Origin: JAKOQB01 sp036824465
GTDB taxonomy: Bacteria > Pseudomonadota > Gammaproteobacteria > Burkholderiales > Burkholderiaceae_F
Length of the DNA: 39,113 nucleotides
Assembly (NCBI GenBank): GCA_036824465.1
Contig: DAITAC010000032.1
Location: 1-39,113, forward strand
Direction: 5' to 3'
The notes under the pieces were generated by a model. That model was given only the letters and a program-made list of their open reading frames with translations, was not told the origin of the DNA and did no database searches. The position numbers and the translations under genes are program-made. Positions 31,546 to 39,113 of this stretch are shown here, in pieces; the stretch's first letter is position 1, and every line of letters begins with the position of its first letter.

Positions 31546-33143
31546 GTGTTCGCCCTGCGCCGCTGGTCTGTACGACACGCAGGCGTGGTGGAAGCGGTCT
31601 ATCGCCTGCTGGCCCGTGTGCTTGATGCACTGCGTCCGCTGGTGCGCACGATCGGCTTCGAGCGCATGGAGCGCCCGGTCGCAGCCTTCGAGCGCGTGAC
31701 CAAGGGACTGCTGTTCGACTGCCGGATGTGCGGAGCGTGCACGCTTTCAGCCACCGGCATGGCCTGCTCGATGAATTGCCCCAAGTCGATGCGCAACGGC
31801 CCCTGTGGCGGCGTGCGCTTAGATGGCGGTTGCGAAGTGGTGCCGGAGATGCCCTGTGTCTGGATTGAGGCCCGGCGCGGTGCCGAGCGCATGCGGGCGG
31901 CAGTCTTGCCGTCCGTGCCCAATCCGCCGGTCGAGCACCACTACGCCGGCCGGTCGAGCTGGCTGCGCGTATTGCGCCAGGAGCCGTGGCCAAAGCCGCT
32001 GGTCACCGAATCGCCGCAATCCGACGAGCCGATCGCCGGCAGCAGGTTGGAGGCGTTACTCCGCGCGGGCGCCTTCGTCGTGACCTCTGAATGCTCGCCC
32101 CCCGATTCAGCCGACGCCGCCGATGTGCTCACGCGCACACACCACTACGAGGGCTGGGTCGACGCACTGAACGTCACCGATGCGCCGGGCGCCCATTGCC
32201 ACATGTCGAGCCTTGGCGTCTCGCTCATCCTGGCGCGCGCCGGTTGGGAGCCGGTGATGCAGATGACCTGCCGCGATCGCAATCGAATTGCGATCCAGGG
32301 CGACATCCTGGCGGCTTCAGCATTGGGAATCCGAAACCTGTTGTGCCTCACGGGCGACGCTATCGGCAATGGCGACGACCCGGGCGCCAAGCCGGTGTTT
32401 GATCTCGATGCCGTCTCATTGCTCGACACGGCGCGCCGGCTGCGCGACGACGGTCTGTACCGCTCGGGCCGCAAGCTTGCGGGCCGCCCGCGCCTTTTTC
32501 TCGGCGCGGTGGAAAACCCCTTCGTTCCGCCGTTCGACCTGCGCCCGTTGCGTTTGGCGCGCAAGGTTGTCGCTGGTGCCCGGTTCGTGCAGACGCAGTA
32601 CTGCTTCGACATCGCGATGCTGGAGCGATACATGACCGCCGTGCGCGCGGAAGGCCTGCACCACCGTTGCCACATTCTGGTCGGAGTCGGGCCTCTGGTT
32701 TCGGCGCGCACCGCGCACTGGATGCGNNNNNNNNNNNNNNNNNNNNNNNNNNNNNNNNNNNNNNNNNNNNNNNNNNNNNNNNNNNNNNNNNNNNNNNNNN
32801 NNNNNNNNNNNNNNNNNNNNNNNNNNACATTCTGGTCGGAGTCGGGCCTCTGGTTTCGGCGCGCACCGCGCACTGGATGCGAGCCCACGTACCGGGGGTT
32901 CACATCCCGGACGCGATCATTGCCCGTCTCGAACACTCGCCCGATCCGCAAGCCGAAGGGGTGCGCATCTGTGTCGAGCTGATCAGGCGCGTTCGCGAGA
33001 TCGAGGGGATCGCCGGCATCCACCTCATGGCGCCGAAGAAGGAGCATCTGATCGGCCCGATCGTCTCCGACTCCGGCGCGCTGGCCGGCCGACCGCCGCC
33101 CTCTCAACCGATAGGAGAGTCTCCTTGTCTATCCCCGGCCTGA
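31546..33143 (+). CDS. MetV-MetF fusion: methylenetetrahydrofolate reductase with N-terminal cysteine domain
   Basis: The N-terminal domain has the MetV cysteine pattern: CRMCGAC (C59, C62, C65), ACSMNCPKSMRNGPCGG (C74, C78, C87). The MetF barrel follows: FVVTSECSPPDSADAADVL, DALNVTDAPGAH, PVMQMTCRDRNRIAIQGDIL, NLLCLTGDAIGNGDDPGAK, then FVQTQYCFD. In this island it would oxidise methyl-THF to methylene-THF, or the reverse. The 100-N gap is false: the same 55 bases flank it. Removing 155 bases restores one frame of 480 residues ending at 33143. GTG start at 31546. Its end overlaps the methyltransferase start by 19 bases. Confidence 0.87.
32672..32881. other. False assembly gap: 100 N between two copies of the same 55 bases
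   Basis: Bases 32672-32726 and 32827-32881 are identical, and N fills 32727-32826. This is what a scaffolder leaves when two contig ends share an unresolved k-mer overlap. The true sequence is probably continuous with one copy and no gap; the reading frame of the MetV-MetF gene agrees on both sides once this is done. Confidence 0.9.
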
Positions 33144-34009
33144 CCATCATCGGAGAGCGCATCAATCCGGGATTTCGCTCCACCCAGGCGCTCTTCGAAA
33201 AGGAGGATTTCAAGGGCATCCAGGATCTCGCCGTCAGGCAGGCCAAGGCTGGCGCAAGTTATCTCAACGTCAATGCCGGGACCAAGGCGCTCAAGGACCC
33301 GCAGTTCATGGTCGAGGTGGTACGTTGCATCCAGGCGGTCGTTGATCTGCCGCTTTCGCTCGATTGCCCCGACTTCGCGGTTCAGGAAACCGTCCTCAAG
33401 GCGTACGACGCAGACAAGGCGCGCGGCCGAAAACCGGTCATCAATTCGATCTCCGAGTCACGCTGGGAACTGGCGGAGCTGCTGAAGATCCGACCATGCA
33501 AGGCCATTCTCATGTCGTCCGAACAAGTCAGGGACGGACGCATGGTGCCCAATCGCAGCGGCGCGGAAGTGCACGAGGTCGCAAAGCGAAAGATCCGCAG
33601 ATTGCTTGCAGGCGGCTACGGCATGGCCAACGACGACTTCATTGTCGACGTCTCGATCGCCACGCTCGCGGCCGACACGGAGGGGCTGATCAGGATGGCG
33701 CTCGACGGCATCCGCCTGGTACGGCAGGACCCCGAGCTGGCGGGCGTTCACATCATGGGTGGGCTGTCCAACCTGCCGCAGCATCTGCCCGACAAGGCGG
33801 CCGATGGCTCCGACCTGAAGTTCCAGCTCGAATGCGCGTTCCTCACCGTCGCGATGCCCACCGGATTCGACACGGTGCTCGGCACTCCCTGGCGCGGTTA
33901 CACACTGCTGCCCGAGGACAACTTCGTGCTGCGCGAATTCCGCCGCATCATCGAGCTGCGCGACAGTGACGCGCTGATGGCGGTCGTGGATCTGTACCAG
34001 GACACATGA
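33125..34009 (+). CDS. Methyl-THF:corrinoid methyltransferase (AcsE/MtgA-like, pterin-binding)
   Basis: A 294-residue TIM-barrel enzyme that moves methyl groups between tetrahydrofolate and cobalamin. Pterin-site motifs are in order: IIGERINPGF, ASYLNVNAGTKAL, PLSLDCPDF, PVINSISESRWEL, FIVDVSIATLAAD and HIMGGLSNLPQ. These match the methyl-THF methyltransferase branch, not dihydropteroate synthase. Start is TTG at 33125, with AGGAGAG well spaced upstream, and it overlaps the MetV-MetF stop. With the corrinoid protein and MetF this completes a methyl-Co to methyl-THF to methylene-THF route. The stop overlaps the amidohydrolase ATG. Confidence 0.9.
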   Translation: MSIPGLTIIGERINPGFRSTQALFEKEDFKGIQDLAVRQAKAGASYLNVNAGTKALKDPQFMVEVVRCIQAVVDLPLSLDCPDFAVQETVLKAYDADKARGRKPVINSISESRWELAELLKIRPCKAILMSSEQVRDGRMVPNRSGAEVHEVAKRKIRRLLAGGYGMANDDFIVDVSIATLAADTEGLIRMALDGIRLVRQDPELAGVHIMGGLSNLPQHLPDKAADGSDLKFQLECAFLTVAMPTGFDTVLGTPWRGYTLLPEDNFVLREFRRIIELRDSDALMAVVDLYQDT

Positions 34010-35148
34010 GGACACTGATCGCCAGCCGCTGGTTCGACGGCGAGTGCTATCACGCCACGCCGGTGAGCATCGTCATCGATGGCGGACGCATTGCCGATGT
34101 CATACCGGGCGAACGGGACGCTGGCGACACCCAGCGTTGCGCCTTTGTGATGCCCGGACTGGTGGAAGCGCATTGCCATCTGTTTCTTGACGGCGGCGAA
34201 CTGGACTTCGGCGTTCGCACGCGATATCTCGACGCACCCTTCGCAAACATGATGGACGTAGCACGGGGAAACGTCGCACGCACGCTTGCCCGCGGCATCT
34301 CGCTGGTGCGAGATGCCGGCGACCGCTACGGAATCAACCACGCCATCCGAAGCGAGTCCGCGAGCCTGGAAGTGCGCTCCGCAGGCATCGCGCTGCGCCG
34401 GCCGAAGCGCTACGGCGCCTTCATCGCGCGTGAAGTGGCCACGCTTGAAGACGCGCTCGCCGCAGTAAGCGAGCTGGCGGAGACGATTGACGATTTGAAG
34501 ATCATCGAGACCGGCATCATCGATTTCGAATCCGGCACGGTGAAAGGCGACCCCCAGTTCGATCTGGATTCCCTGAAGCTCATCGTGCGACGTGCGCGCG
34601 ACGCCGGCATCCGCAGCTTCGCGCACTGCAGCGGCACCGAGGGCATCGCCGTGGCGGTTGAAGCCGGCGTCGATTCCATCGAGCATGGCTTCTTCATGAC
34701 CGGCGACATCCTGCGCCGCATGGCCGACCGGGGCACGGCCTGGGTCCCGACATTCTCTCCGGTGCATTTCCAGTGGCAGGCGCCGGAAGTCGCCGGCTGG
34801 AGTCCGCAAACGGTCGCGAAACTGCGCGGCATCCTCGACGCTCACGAAGAGCACGTCGCACTGGCGGCGCAGCTTGGCGTGAATCTCGTCGCCGGCTCCG
34901 ACGCGGGCAGCCCCGGCGTGGAGCACGGGGCCGGACTCATCGACGAGTTGTTCCATTTCCTCCGCTGCGGAATGACGATGGAACAGACGCTGCGCACGGC
35001 CACATCCCGGCCGCGCCGGCTGTGGGGAGCGGAACCCGCCGACATCCGCAAGGGCAACCGGGTGAATCTGGCGCAGTTCGACGCCGACCCGTTCGACGAC
35101 CCCCGCAATCTGCGCAAAGCAGCGGGCGTCATGCGCGCGGCGTCGTAG
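34006..35148 (+). CDS. Amidohydrolase-superfamily enzyme
   Basis: A 380-residue metal-dependent hydrolase. It has the strand 1 HxH (H56, H58 in EAHCHLFLD), the later histidines in SFAHCSGTEG and SIEHGFFMTG, and the catalytic Asp in VAGSDAGSPG, arranged as in the imidazolonepropionase/prolidase-like group. A lysine in DDLKIIETGIID may bridge the metals. The enzyme probably cleaves a C-N or ester bond in a substrate or intermediate, for example releasing an amino-acid or amine part before demethylation (inference). The ATG overlaps the preceding TGA (ATGA), so it belongs to the corrinoid operon. Confidence 0.88.
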   Translation: MRTLIASRWFDGECYHATPVSIVIDGGRIADVIPGERDAGDTQRCAFVMPGLVEAHCHLFLDGGELDFGVRTRYLDAPFANMMDVARGNVARTLARGISLVRDAGDRYGINHAIRSESASLEVRSAGIALRRPKRYGAFIAREVATLEDALAAVSELAETIDDLKIIETGIIDFESGTVKGDPQFDLDSLKLIVRRARDAGIRSFAHCSGTEGIAVAVEAGVDSIEHGFFMTGDILRRMADRGTAWVPTFSPVHFQWQAPEVAGWSPQTVAKLRGILDAHEEHVALAAQLGVNLVAGSDAGSPGVEHGAGLIDELFHFLRCGMTMEQTLRTATSRPRRLWGAEPADIRKGNRVNLAQFDADPFDDPRNLRKAAGVMRAAS

Positions 35149-35186
35149 AAGAAGCACGGGCTTGCGCCGCGTTGCGTCCGGCGCCG

Positions 35187-35228
35187 TTGACGGCATCGGG
35201 TACGTTGATAATATGTCAGCAGCATACC
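35187..35228 (+). promoter_or_regulatory. Promoter and operator F of the RACo operon
   Basis: TTGACG (35187-35192), a 16-base spacer and TAATAT (35209-35214) mirror promoter E, including the shared extension TAATATGTCA. The inverted repeat AATATG-TCAGCAG-CATACC (35210-35228) covers the -10 box and start point. It also shows that the in-frame ATG at 35213 cannot be the RACo start. Confidence 0.72.
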
Positions 35229-35251
35229 AGTCGCCTGCCAACCGCATCTTC

Positions 35252-37126
35252 ATGCATCGGGTCACCATTCATCCGGATTCGCGCAGTGTCGAAGTGCGGC
35301 ACGGCGAGCGGATGCTCGCCGCGGCGTGGAAGAGCGGCGTGGGAATCAAGTCGATCTGCGGCGGTCGCGGAAAGTGCGGCAGTTGCATCGTGCAGATCGA
35401 TGCGGCGGACGCCGGCGCGCTGAGCCCGCCGAGCAAGACGGAACGGGATCTGCTGCCTGCCCATCCCGAGGGTGGGACCTATCGCCTCGCCTGCCTGTGT
35501 GAGGTGCATGGCGATGTCGCGATCTCCATTCCGCCCGAAAGCCAGGCGGTGCGAAGCGCCCCGCGCAAGCCACACACCGTGACTGCAATTGCCGCGCGCC
35601 CGCTGGTGTGCCGCGTCACCGTCGAGGTTGACAGCGCGAACGCGCCGCCACCGCGTTCCCTCGCGGCGCGCATCACGGAGGCCACGGCCGCGGCGCTCGG
35701 CAAACGCACGGTTGAGCTGCCGCTTGAAGTGATGGCCGACTATGCGAGTCAGCGCGGGTTCGACGCCGCGCGCGAACTGACGGCGACCGTGGTGCGCGAG
35801 CGGCATGTCATCCAGCTGCTGCCGGGGCGCCGCGAAAGATCCGTTGGCATCGCGGTGGACATCGGCACCACTTCGTTCGTGGTTTTTCTTTGCGATCTGC
35901 TGCGAAGTGAAATCCTTGCCATGCGCACCGCCGGAAATCCCCAGGCGATCTACGGCGAGGACGTGATCTCCCGCATGACCCACATCCAGCAGGATCCGGC
36001 GCTGCTCACGGCCATGCGCCGCCTGCTGCTCGACGACATCAACCGGCTGGTCGCCGATGCGTGCGAAGAAGCAGGCGTTGCCGCCGACGACATCGTGGAT
36101 GCGGTGCTGGTGGGCAATCCGACCATGCAGCACATCCTGCTCGGACTCAATCCCGAATCGCTCGGCCGTGGCCCCTATCTGCCGGTGTGGTCGGAAGGGG
36201 TGAACATCGAGGCACGGGAACTCGGACTTGCCATCGCGCCCCATGCCAGGGCCTATGTTTTTCCCATGGTGTCCGGGTATATCGGCGGCGATACGCTGGC
36301 GGCCCTGCTGACTCGCGGCGCGGATTTCTATCGCGGTTCGCAGCTTCTCGTCGATGTGGGTACCAACGGCGAAGTGGTGCTGGCGCACAACGGCCGCCTT
36401 TCCGCCGCGTCGTGCGCGACGGGGCCGGTCTACGAAGGCGCGCATATCCGCTGCGGCGTAAGGGCTGCTCCCGGCGCGGTCGAGCGCGTCTGGGTGGAGC
36501 CGAACGGAGCGATACGCTGGGCCGCGATTCCGAACGATGCGGCGCGCGGTGACAAACGGCCCATCGGCCTGTGCGGCTCAGGGGTGATTTCCAGCGTGGC
36601 CGCTGGCGTGCGCGCGGGCCTGATCGGCACCGACGGCGCACTTGCGGCAGTGGGAACGCATCCGCAACTGCGCGCCAATGGCGCGGGCCGCAGCGATGAG
36701 CTCGTGCTGGTGCGCGGCGCCTACGCGCGCACGGGCCGCGACATCGTGCTCACGCAGCAGGACGTGCGCGCAGTGCAACTTGGCAAATCAGCCCTGCGCG
36801 CTGGCATCGAAATCCTGCTCGCCGAGAACGGCGTCACCCATCTCGACCACATCTACCTCGCGGGCACCTTTGGCAATCACCTTGAACCCGAGGACATCCT
36901 CAACATCGGACTGGTGCCGCCCCTGCCGGTGGAAAACATTCGCTCCATCGGCAACGCGGCGGGCGACGGCGCACGTGCCGCGTTGTTCAATCGTCACCAT
37001 CGCGGCCGCGTTGCCTCGCTGGCGCGTCGCCTGAACGTGCTTGAACTCAGCGGACGATCCGACTTTCAGGATCTGTTCATCATGCACACCGAGCTGGCGC
37101 CAACCGCCGCCGAGGCCATGGCCTGA
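35252..37126 (+). CDS. RACo-type reductive activator of corrinoid proteins
   Basis: A 624-residue protein with an N-terminal plant-type [2Fe-2S] ferredoxin domain (C36, C42, C45 in SICGGRGKCGSC, and C81 in RLACLC). A linker domain and a C-terminal actin-like ATPase domain follow (GIAVDIGTTSFVVFLCDL, LVDVGTNGEVVLAHNG, GLCGSGVISSVAAGV, YLAGTFGNHL). RACo proteins use ATP and reduced ferredoxin to bring accidentally oxidised Co(II) cobalamin back to Co(I). It should service both corrinoid proteins here. The ATG at 35252 is chosen because promoter F lies just upstream, although no clear ribosome site is seen. DUF1638 follows after 14 bases. Confidence 0.92.
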   Translation: MHRVTIHPDSRSVEVRHGERMLAAAWKSGVGIKSICGGRGKCGSCIVQIDAADAGALSPPSKTERDLLPAHPEGGTYRLACLCEVHGDVAISIPPESQAVRSAPRKPHTVTAIAARPLVCRVTVEVDSANAPPPRSLAARITEATAAALGKRTVELPLEVMADYASQRGFDAARELTATVVRERHVIQLLPGRRERSVGIAVDIGTTSFVVFLCDLLRSEILAMRTAGNPQAIYGEDVISRMTHIQQDPALLTAMRRLLLDDINRLVADACEEAGVAADDIVDAVLVGNPTMQHILLGLNPESLGRGPYLPVWSEGVNIEARELGLAIAPHARAYVFPMVSGYIGGDTLAALLTRGADFYRGSQLLVDVGTNGEVVLAHNGRLSAASCATGPVYEGAHIRCGVRAAPGAVERVWVEPNGAIRWAAIPNDAARGDKRPIGLCGSGVISSVAAGVRAGLIGTDGALAAVGTHPQLRANGAGRSDELVLVRGAYARTGRDIVLTQQDVRAVQLGKSALRAGIEILLAENGVTHLDHIYLAGTFGNHLEPEDILNIGLVPPLPVENIRSIGNAAGDGARAALFNRHHRGRVASLARRLNVLELSGRSDFQDLFIMHTELAPTAAEAMA

Positions 37127-37140
37127 ACGAGGAGCGAACG

Positions 37141-37866
37141 ATGGGCCGGCCAACCGTGGTGATCTCCTGCAGCGTGCTGAACGATCTGCTCGGCAAGCGG
37201 CTGCCCGCCGGCATTCCGGTGACGTGGATGGACATCACGCTTCACAACACGCCGAAGAAACTCGCCGCGGCGCTGCAGGAGCGCATCGACGCGCTTTCCG
37301 AGCCCAGCACGATCATCGTCGGCTACGGCCTGTGCGGCAACGGCCTCGTCGGCGTGAAGTCCGGCGTGCATACGCTGGTGATACCGCGCACGCACGACTG
37401 CGTGGCAATCTTTCTCGGCTCGCACCAGCGCTATGTGGAACGGTTCTTCGCCAGCGCCAACACCTACTACCTCACCAAAGGCTGGCTCGATGCCAGGGAC
37501 GAGCCGCTCAGCGACTACCTGGACTACGTAAAGCAGTTCGATGAAGAGACCGCTGACTACCTCGTGGAGATGAAGTACAAGCACTATCGAAAGCTGTGCA
37601 TGGTCGGCTTTTCGCAGCAAGAGCTCGACGGCTGCCGTGCCGATGCGATGAAGGTGGCAGACTTCTGCAAGCAGCGCTTTGGCATGGAGTATGAGGAGAC
37701 CATCGGCACCACGGAACTGATCGAGGCGCTGATCAGCATGCCGGAGAGAATCGATTCGGGTGACGAGGAATTTGTCGTTGTACCGCCTGGCGGCGAGATC
37801 ACGCTGGACATGTTCCTGCGCGCCGGCGAAGGCGCGCCCCAGCCCATGGGGCGCAAGGAAGGCTAA
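37141..37866 (+). CDS. DUF1638 protein associated with corrinoid methyltransferases
   Basis: A 241-residue protein of unknown function. It carries the family stretches IIVGYGLCGNGLVGVKSG, PRTHDCVAIFLGSHQRY and YYLTKGWLD, and an EETADYLVEMKYKHYRKL helix. DUF1638 genes commonly lie beside corrinoid methyltransferases and RACo genes (established association), so a role in methyl transfer or in corrinoid loading is plausible. Conserved His, Asp and Cys in THDC could bind metal or corrinoid. ATG at 37141 has GAGGAG upstream. Its TAA stop abuts the repeat element. Confidence 0.87.
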   Translation: MGRPTVVISCSVLNDLLGKRLPAGIPVTWMDITLHNTPKKLAAALQERIDALSEPSTIIVGYGLCGNGLVGVKSGVHTLVIPRTHDCVAIFLGSHQRYVERFFASANTYYLTKGWLDARDEPLSDYLDYVKQFDEETADYLVEMKYKHYRKLCMVGFSQQELDGCRADAMKVADFCKQRFGMEYEETIGTTELIEALISMPERIDSGDEEFVVVPPGGEITLDMFLRAGEGAPQPMGRKEG

Positions 37867-38150
37867 GAGCTTGTCCGTGAATAATTCGTACGATGCGTTG
37901 CCGCCAGAAAGCCCGACTGCAAGGCGCGCGGCGCAGGACAGTAGCCGGGCCTACGGCCAAGCCGCGCAACACCGCAGCCGGGCTTTCTGGCGGCAACCCT
38001 TCGGGACGGGCCGATTTGGCTCGCATTGCGTTGTTGCTTTCCGGAGCGGTGCTCCGGCCTTATTTGGATCGACCAAACCGCGCTCCTCGCGCCTAGCACT
38101 GCAAGCCAAATAGGCCCGTCGAACGCACGAATTATTTACGGACAAGCTCT
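37866..38150 (+). repeat. Complete inverted-repeat element with long internal hairpin (MITE-like)
   Basis: A 285-bp non-coding element. Its ends are 24-bp inverted repeats (37866-37889, 38127-38150) with one mismatch, reading AGAGCTTGTCCGTGAATAAT inward. Inside, 37897-37920 and 37974-37997 form a 24-bp stem with one mismatch around a 53-base loop. A smaller hairpin CCGGAGC-ggt-GCTCCGG lies to the right. Half of the element (38015-38150) recurs at 5622-5757 in opposite orientation. No transposase is present. It separates DUF1638 from PhyH 2 and probably inserted into a continuous operon. Confidence 0.88.
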
Positions 38151-38171
38151 AGGTCCACCCGGAGAATTTCC

Positions 38172-39062
38172 ATGACCCCCGAAAAGATCCTGTCGTATCC
38201 CGCTCGTGTGCTGACCCAGGCGCAGCGCGAGTTCTACTTTCGCGAGGGATACCTGCTGCTCGAGAAGATCATTCCCGAAGACTGGATCAGGCGGCTGCGC
38301 GCGGTGTCGACTGAATTTGCTGAGCGCAGCCGCGCAGTGACGCAGTCTGACGCCATTTTCGATCTGGAGCCTGATCATCGGCCCGATGCACCGCGGCTGC
38401 GTCGCGTATCGAACCCCGATCAACACCACCCGACGATCTGGGAATACTGCACCCAGTCAATTCTCGCTGACGTCGTTGCCGACCTGGTCGGCCCCGATGT
38501 GAAGTTCCACCACTCGAAGCTCAACTACAAATGGGCCAAGGGCGGCGAGGAGGTCAAATGGCACTACGACATTGGCTTCTGGCCGCATACCAACTACTCG
38601 CCGCTGACCGTCGGGACGTTGCTCTATGACTGCGGGATGGATCAGGGCCCGCTGGGCGTACTGCCCGGCAGCCATGAATGGGAACTGATTCCCCAGTACG
38701 ACGACCAGGGCCAGTGGATCGGCTGCCTGAAAGCTGACGAGCTTGCCCGGCTCGATCTTTCGAAGGCGGTCTACCTGACCGGGCCCGCCGGATCGTTGAC
38801 ATTGCACAACTGCCGGACCCTGCACGGCTCACCGCGCAATGAGTCGGACACCGGTCGGCCCTTGCTTCTCTTCACGTTCGCATCGGCCGACGCGCTGCCC
38901 TATACGGTGAATCCGCTGAAACCGGAACACTCGGAAACGATCGTGCGAGGCAAGCGTGCCGCGTGGGCTCACCACGATCCAAGGCCGTGCCCCATGCCGC
39001 CGGACTGGTCGCGGGGCTATAGCTCCATCTTCGCCCTGCAGCAGAAGGACGCGACCGTCTAG
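38172..39062 (+). CDS. Phytanoyl-CoA dioxygenase-family 2OG/Fe(II) oxygenase (PhyH 2)
   Basis: A 296-residue dioxygenase. Iron ligands are H131 and D133 in WHYDIGFWPH and H218 in CRTLHGSPRN; R229 in TGRPLL would bind 2-oxoglutarate. LGVLPGSHEWELIP is the usual core strand. It differs much from PhyH 1, so a separate substrate or step is likely. ATG at 38172 follows GGAGA. It lies just after the repeat element; before that insertion it was probably the third gene of the RACo operon. The last 51 bases of the window show nothing. Confidence 0.9.
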   Translation: MTPEKILSYPARVLTQAQREFYFREGYLLLEKIIPEDWIRRLRAVSTEFAERSRAVTQSDAIFDLEPDHRPDAPRLRRVSNPDQHHPTIWEYCTQSILADVVADLVGPDVKFHHSKLNYKWAKGGEEVKWHYDIGFWPHTNYSPLTVGTLLYDCGMDQGPLGVLPGSHEWELIPQYDDQGQWIGCLKADELARLDLSKAVYLTGPAGSLTLHNCRTLHGSPRNESDTGRPLLLFTFASADALPYTVNPLKPEHSETIVRGKRAAWAHHDPRPCPMPPDWSRGYSSIFALQQKDATV

Positions 39063-39113
39063 CAGGCTGTCACTTCGTGGCGGGGGATCATCGGTCTCAA
39101 ACTTTCGGTCAGC

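Noticed and set aside
32672..32881. The 55-base repeat as a biological duplication
   Set aside because: Its copies exactly abut an N run and merging them restores the reading frame, so an assembly overlap explains it.
35213..35251. Earlier ATG as the RACo start
   Set aside because: It overlaps the -10 box TAATAT of promoter F and would precede the expected transcription start.
1..39113. CRISPR array, prophage or transposase gene
   Set aside because: No regularly spaced direct repeats, phage structural genes or transposase-like proteins were recognised on either strand.

Overview
The window is high-GC bacterial DNA from a draft assembly: three runs of exactly 100 N mark scaffold joins. The thiS-(OsmC)-thiG-trmB order, the KefF/KefC pair and the general gene content suggest a betaproteobacterium, perhaps Burkholderiales. 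This is an inference; there is no rRNA or other strong taxonomic marker. Protein functions below come from motifs read by eye, not from database searches.

Left part (1-14.8 kb): mostly housekeeping and stress genes. On the minus strand are DedA, ThiS, an OsmC-family protein, ThiG and TrmB, the last four chained by 4-bp stop/start overlaps. These are followed by an NRAMP-like transporter, tRNA-Gly(CCC), a RutE-like nitroreductase, a Doc toxin with a ribbon-helix-helix-like antitoxin and a near-perfect palindromic operator, KefF-KefC, a CBS protein, a double-CDGSH iron-sulfur protein, a succinate-semialdehyde dehydrogenase, a prolyl-4-hydroxylase-like oxygenase and a large membrane alpha/beta-hydrolase.

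Right part (14.8-39.1 kb): one coherent accessory island for moving one-carbon groups. It has two complete TRAP transporters, one coupled to an FAD oxidoreductase. It has two phytanoyl-CoA-dioxygenase-like (PhyH) enzymes, a di-iron fatty acid hydroxylase-like membrane enzyme, two PanB-like proteins with altered active sites, and an iron-sulfur protein. The methyl-transfer core is a CmuA-like fused methyltransferase/corrinoid protein, a stand-alone corrinoid protein, a second UroD-type methyltransferase, a MetV-MetF fusion, a methyl-THF:corrinoid methyltransferase, a RACo-type corrinoid activator and a DUF1638 protein. An amidohydrolase and an FCD-type GntR regulator complete the set.

Six transcription units in the island each carry an AT-rich RRTATG-containing site upstream of the first gene. 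Three of these sites overlap clear sigma70 promoters. The likely reading is a single regulon under the embedded GntR protein. The proposed pathway is: TRAP import of an unknown methylated acid, oxygenase processing, transfer of the methyl group to a corrinoid protein, passage to THF, and oxidation by MetF. RACo would re-reduce inactivated cobalamin. The substrate and the role of the PanB-like pair are unknown, and the combination may be undescribed.

A small repeat element with terminal inverted repeats occurs twice (5.6 kb, partial; 37.9 kb, complete with a long internal hairpin). The N gap at 32.7 kb is an artefact, because the same 55 bp sits on both sides of it.
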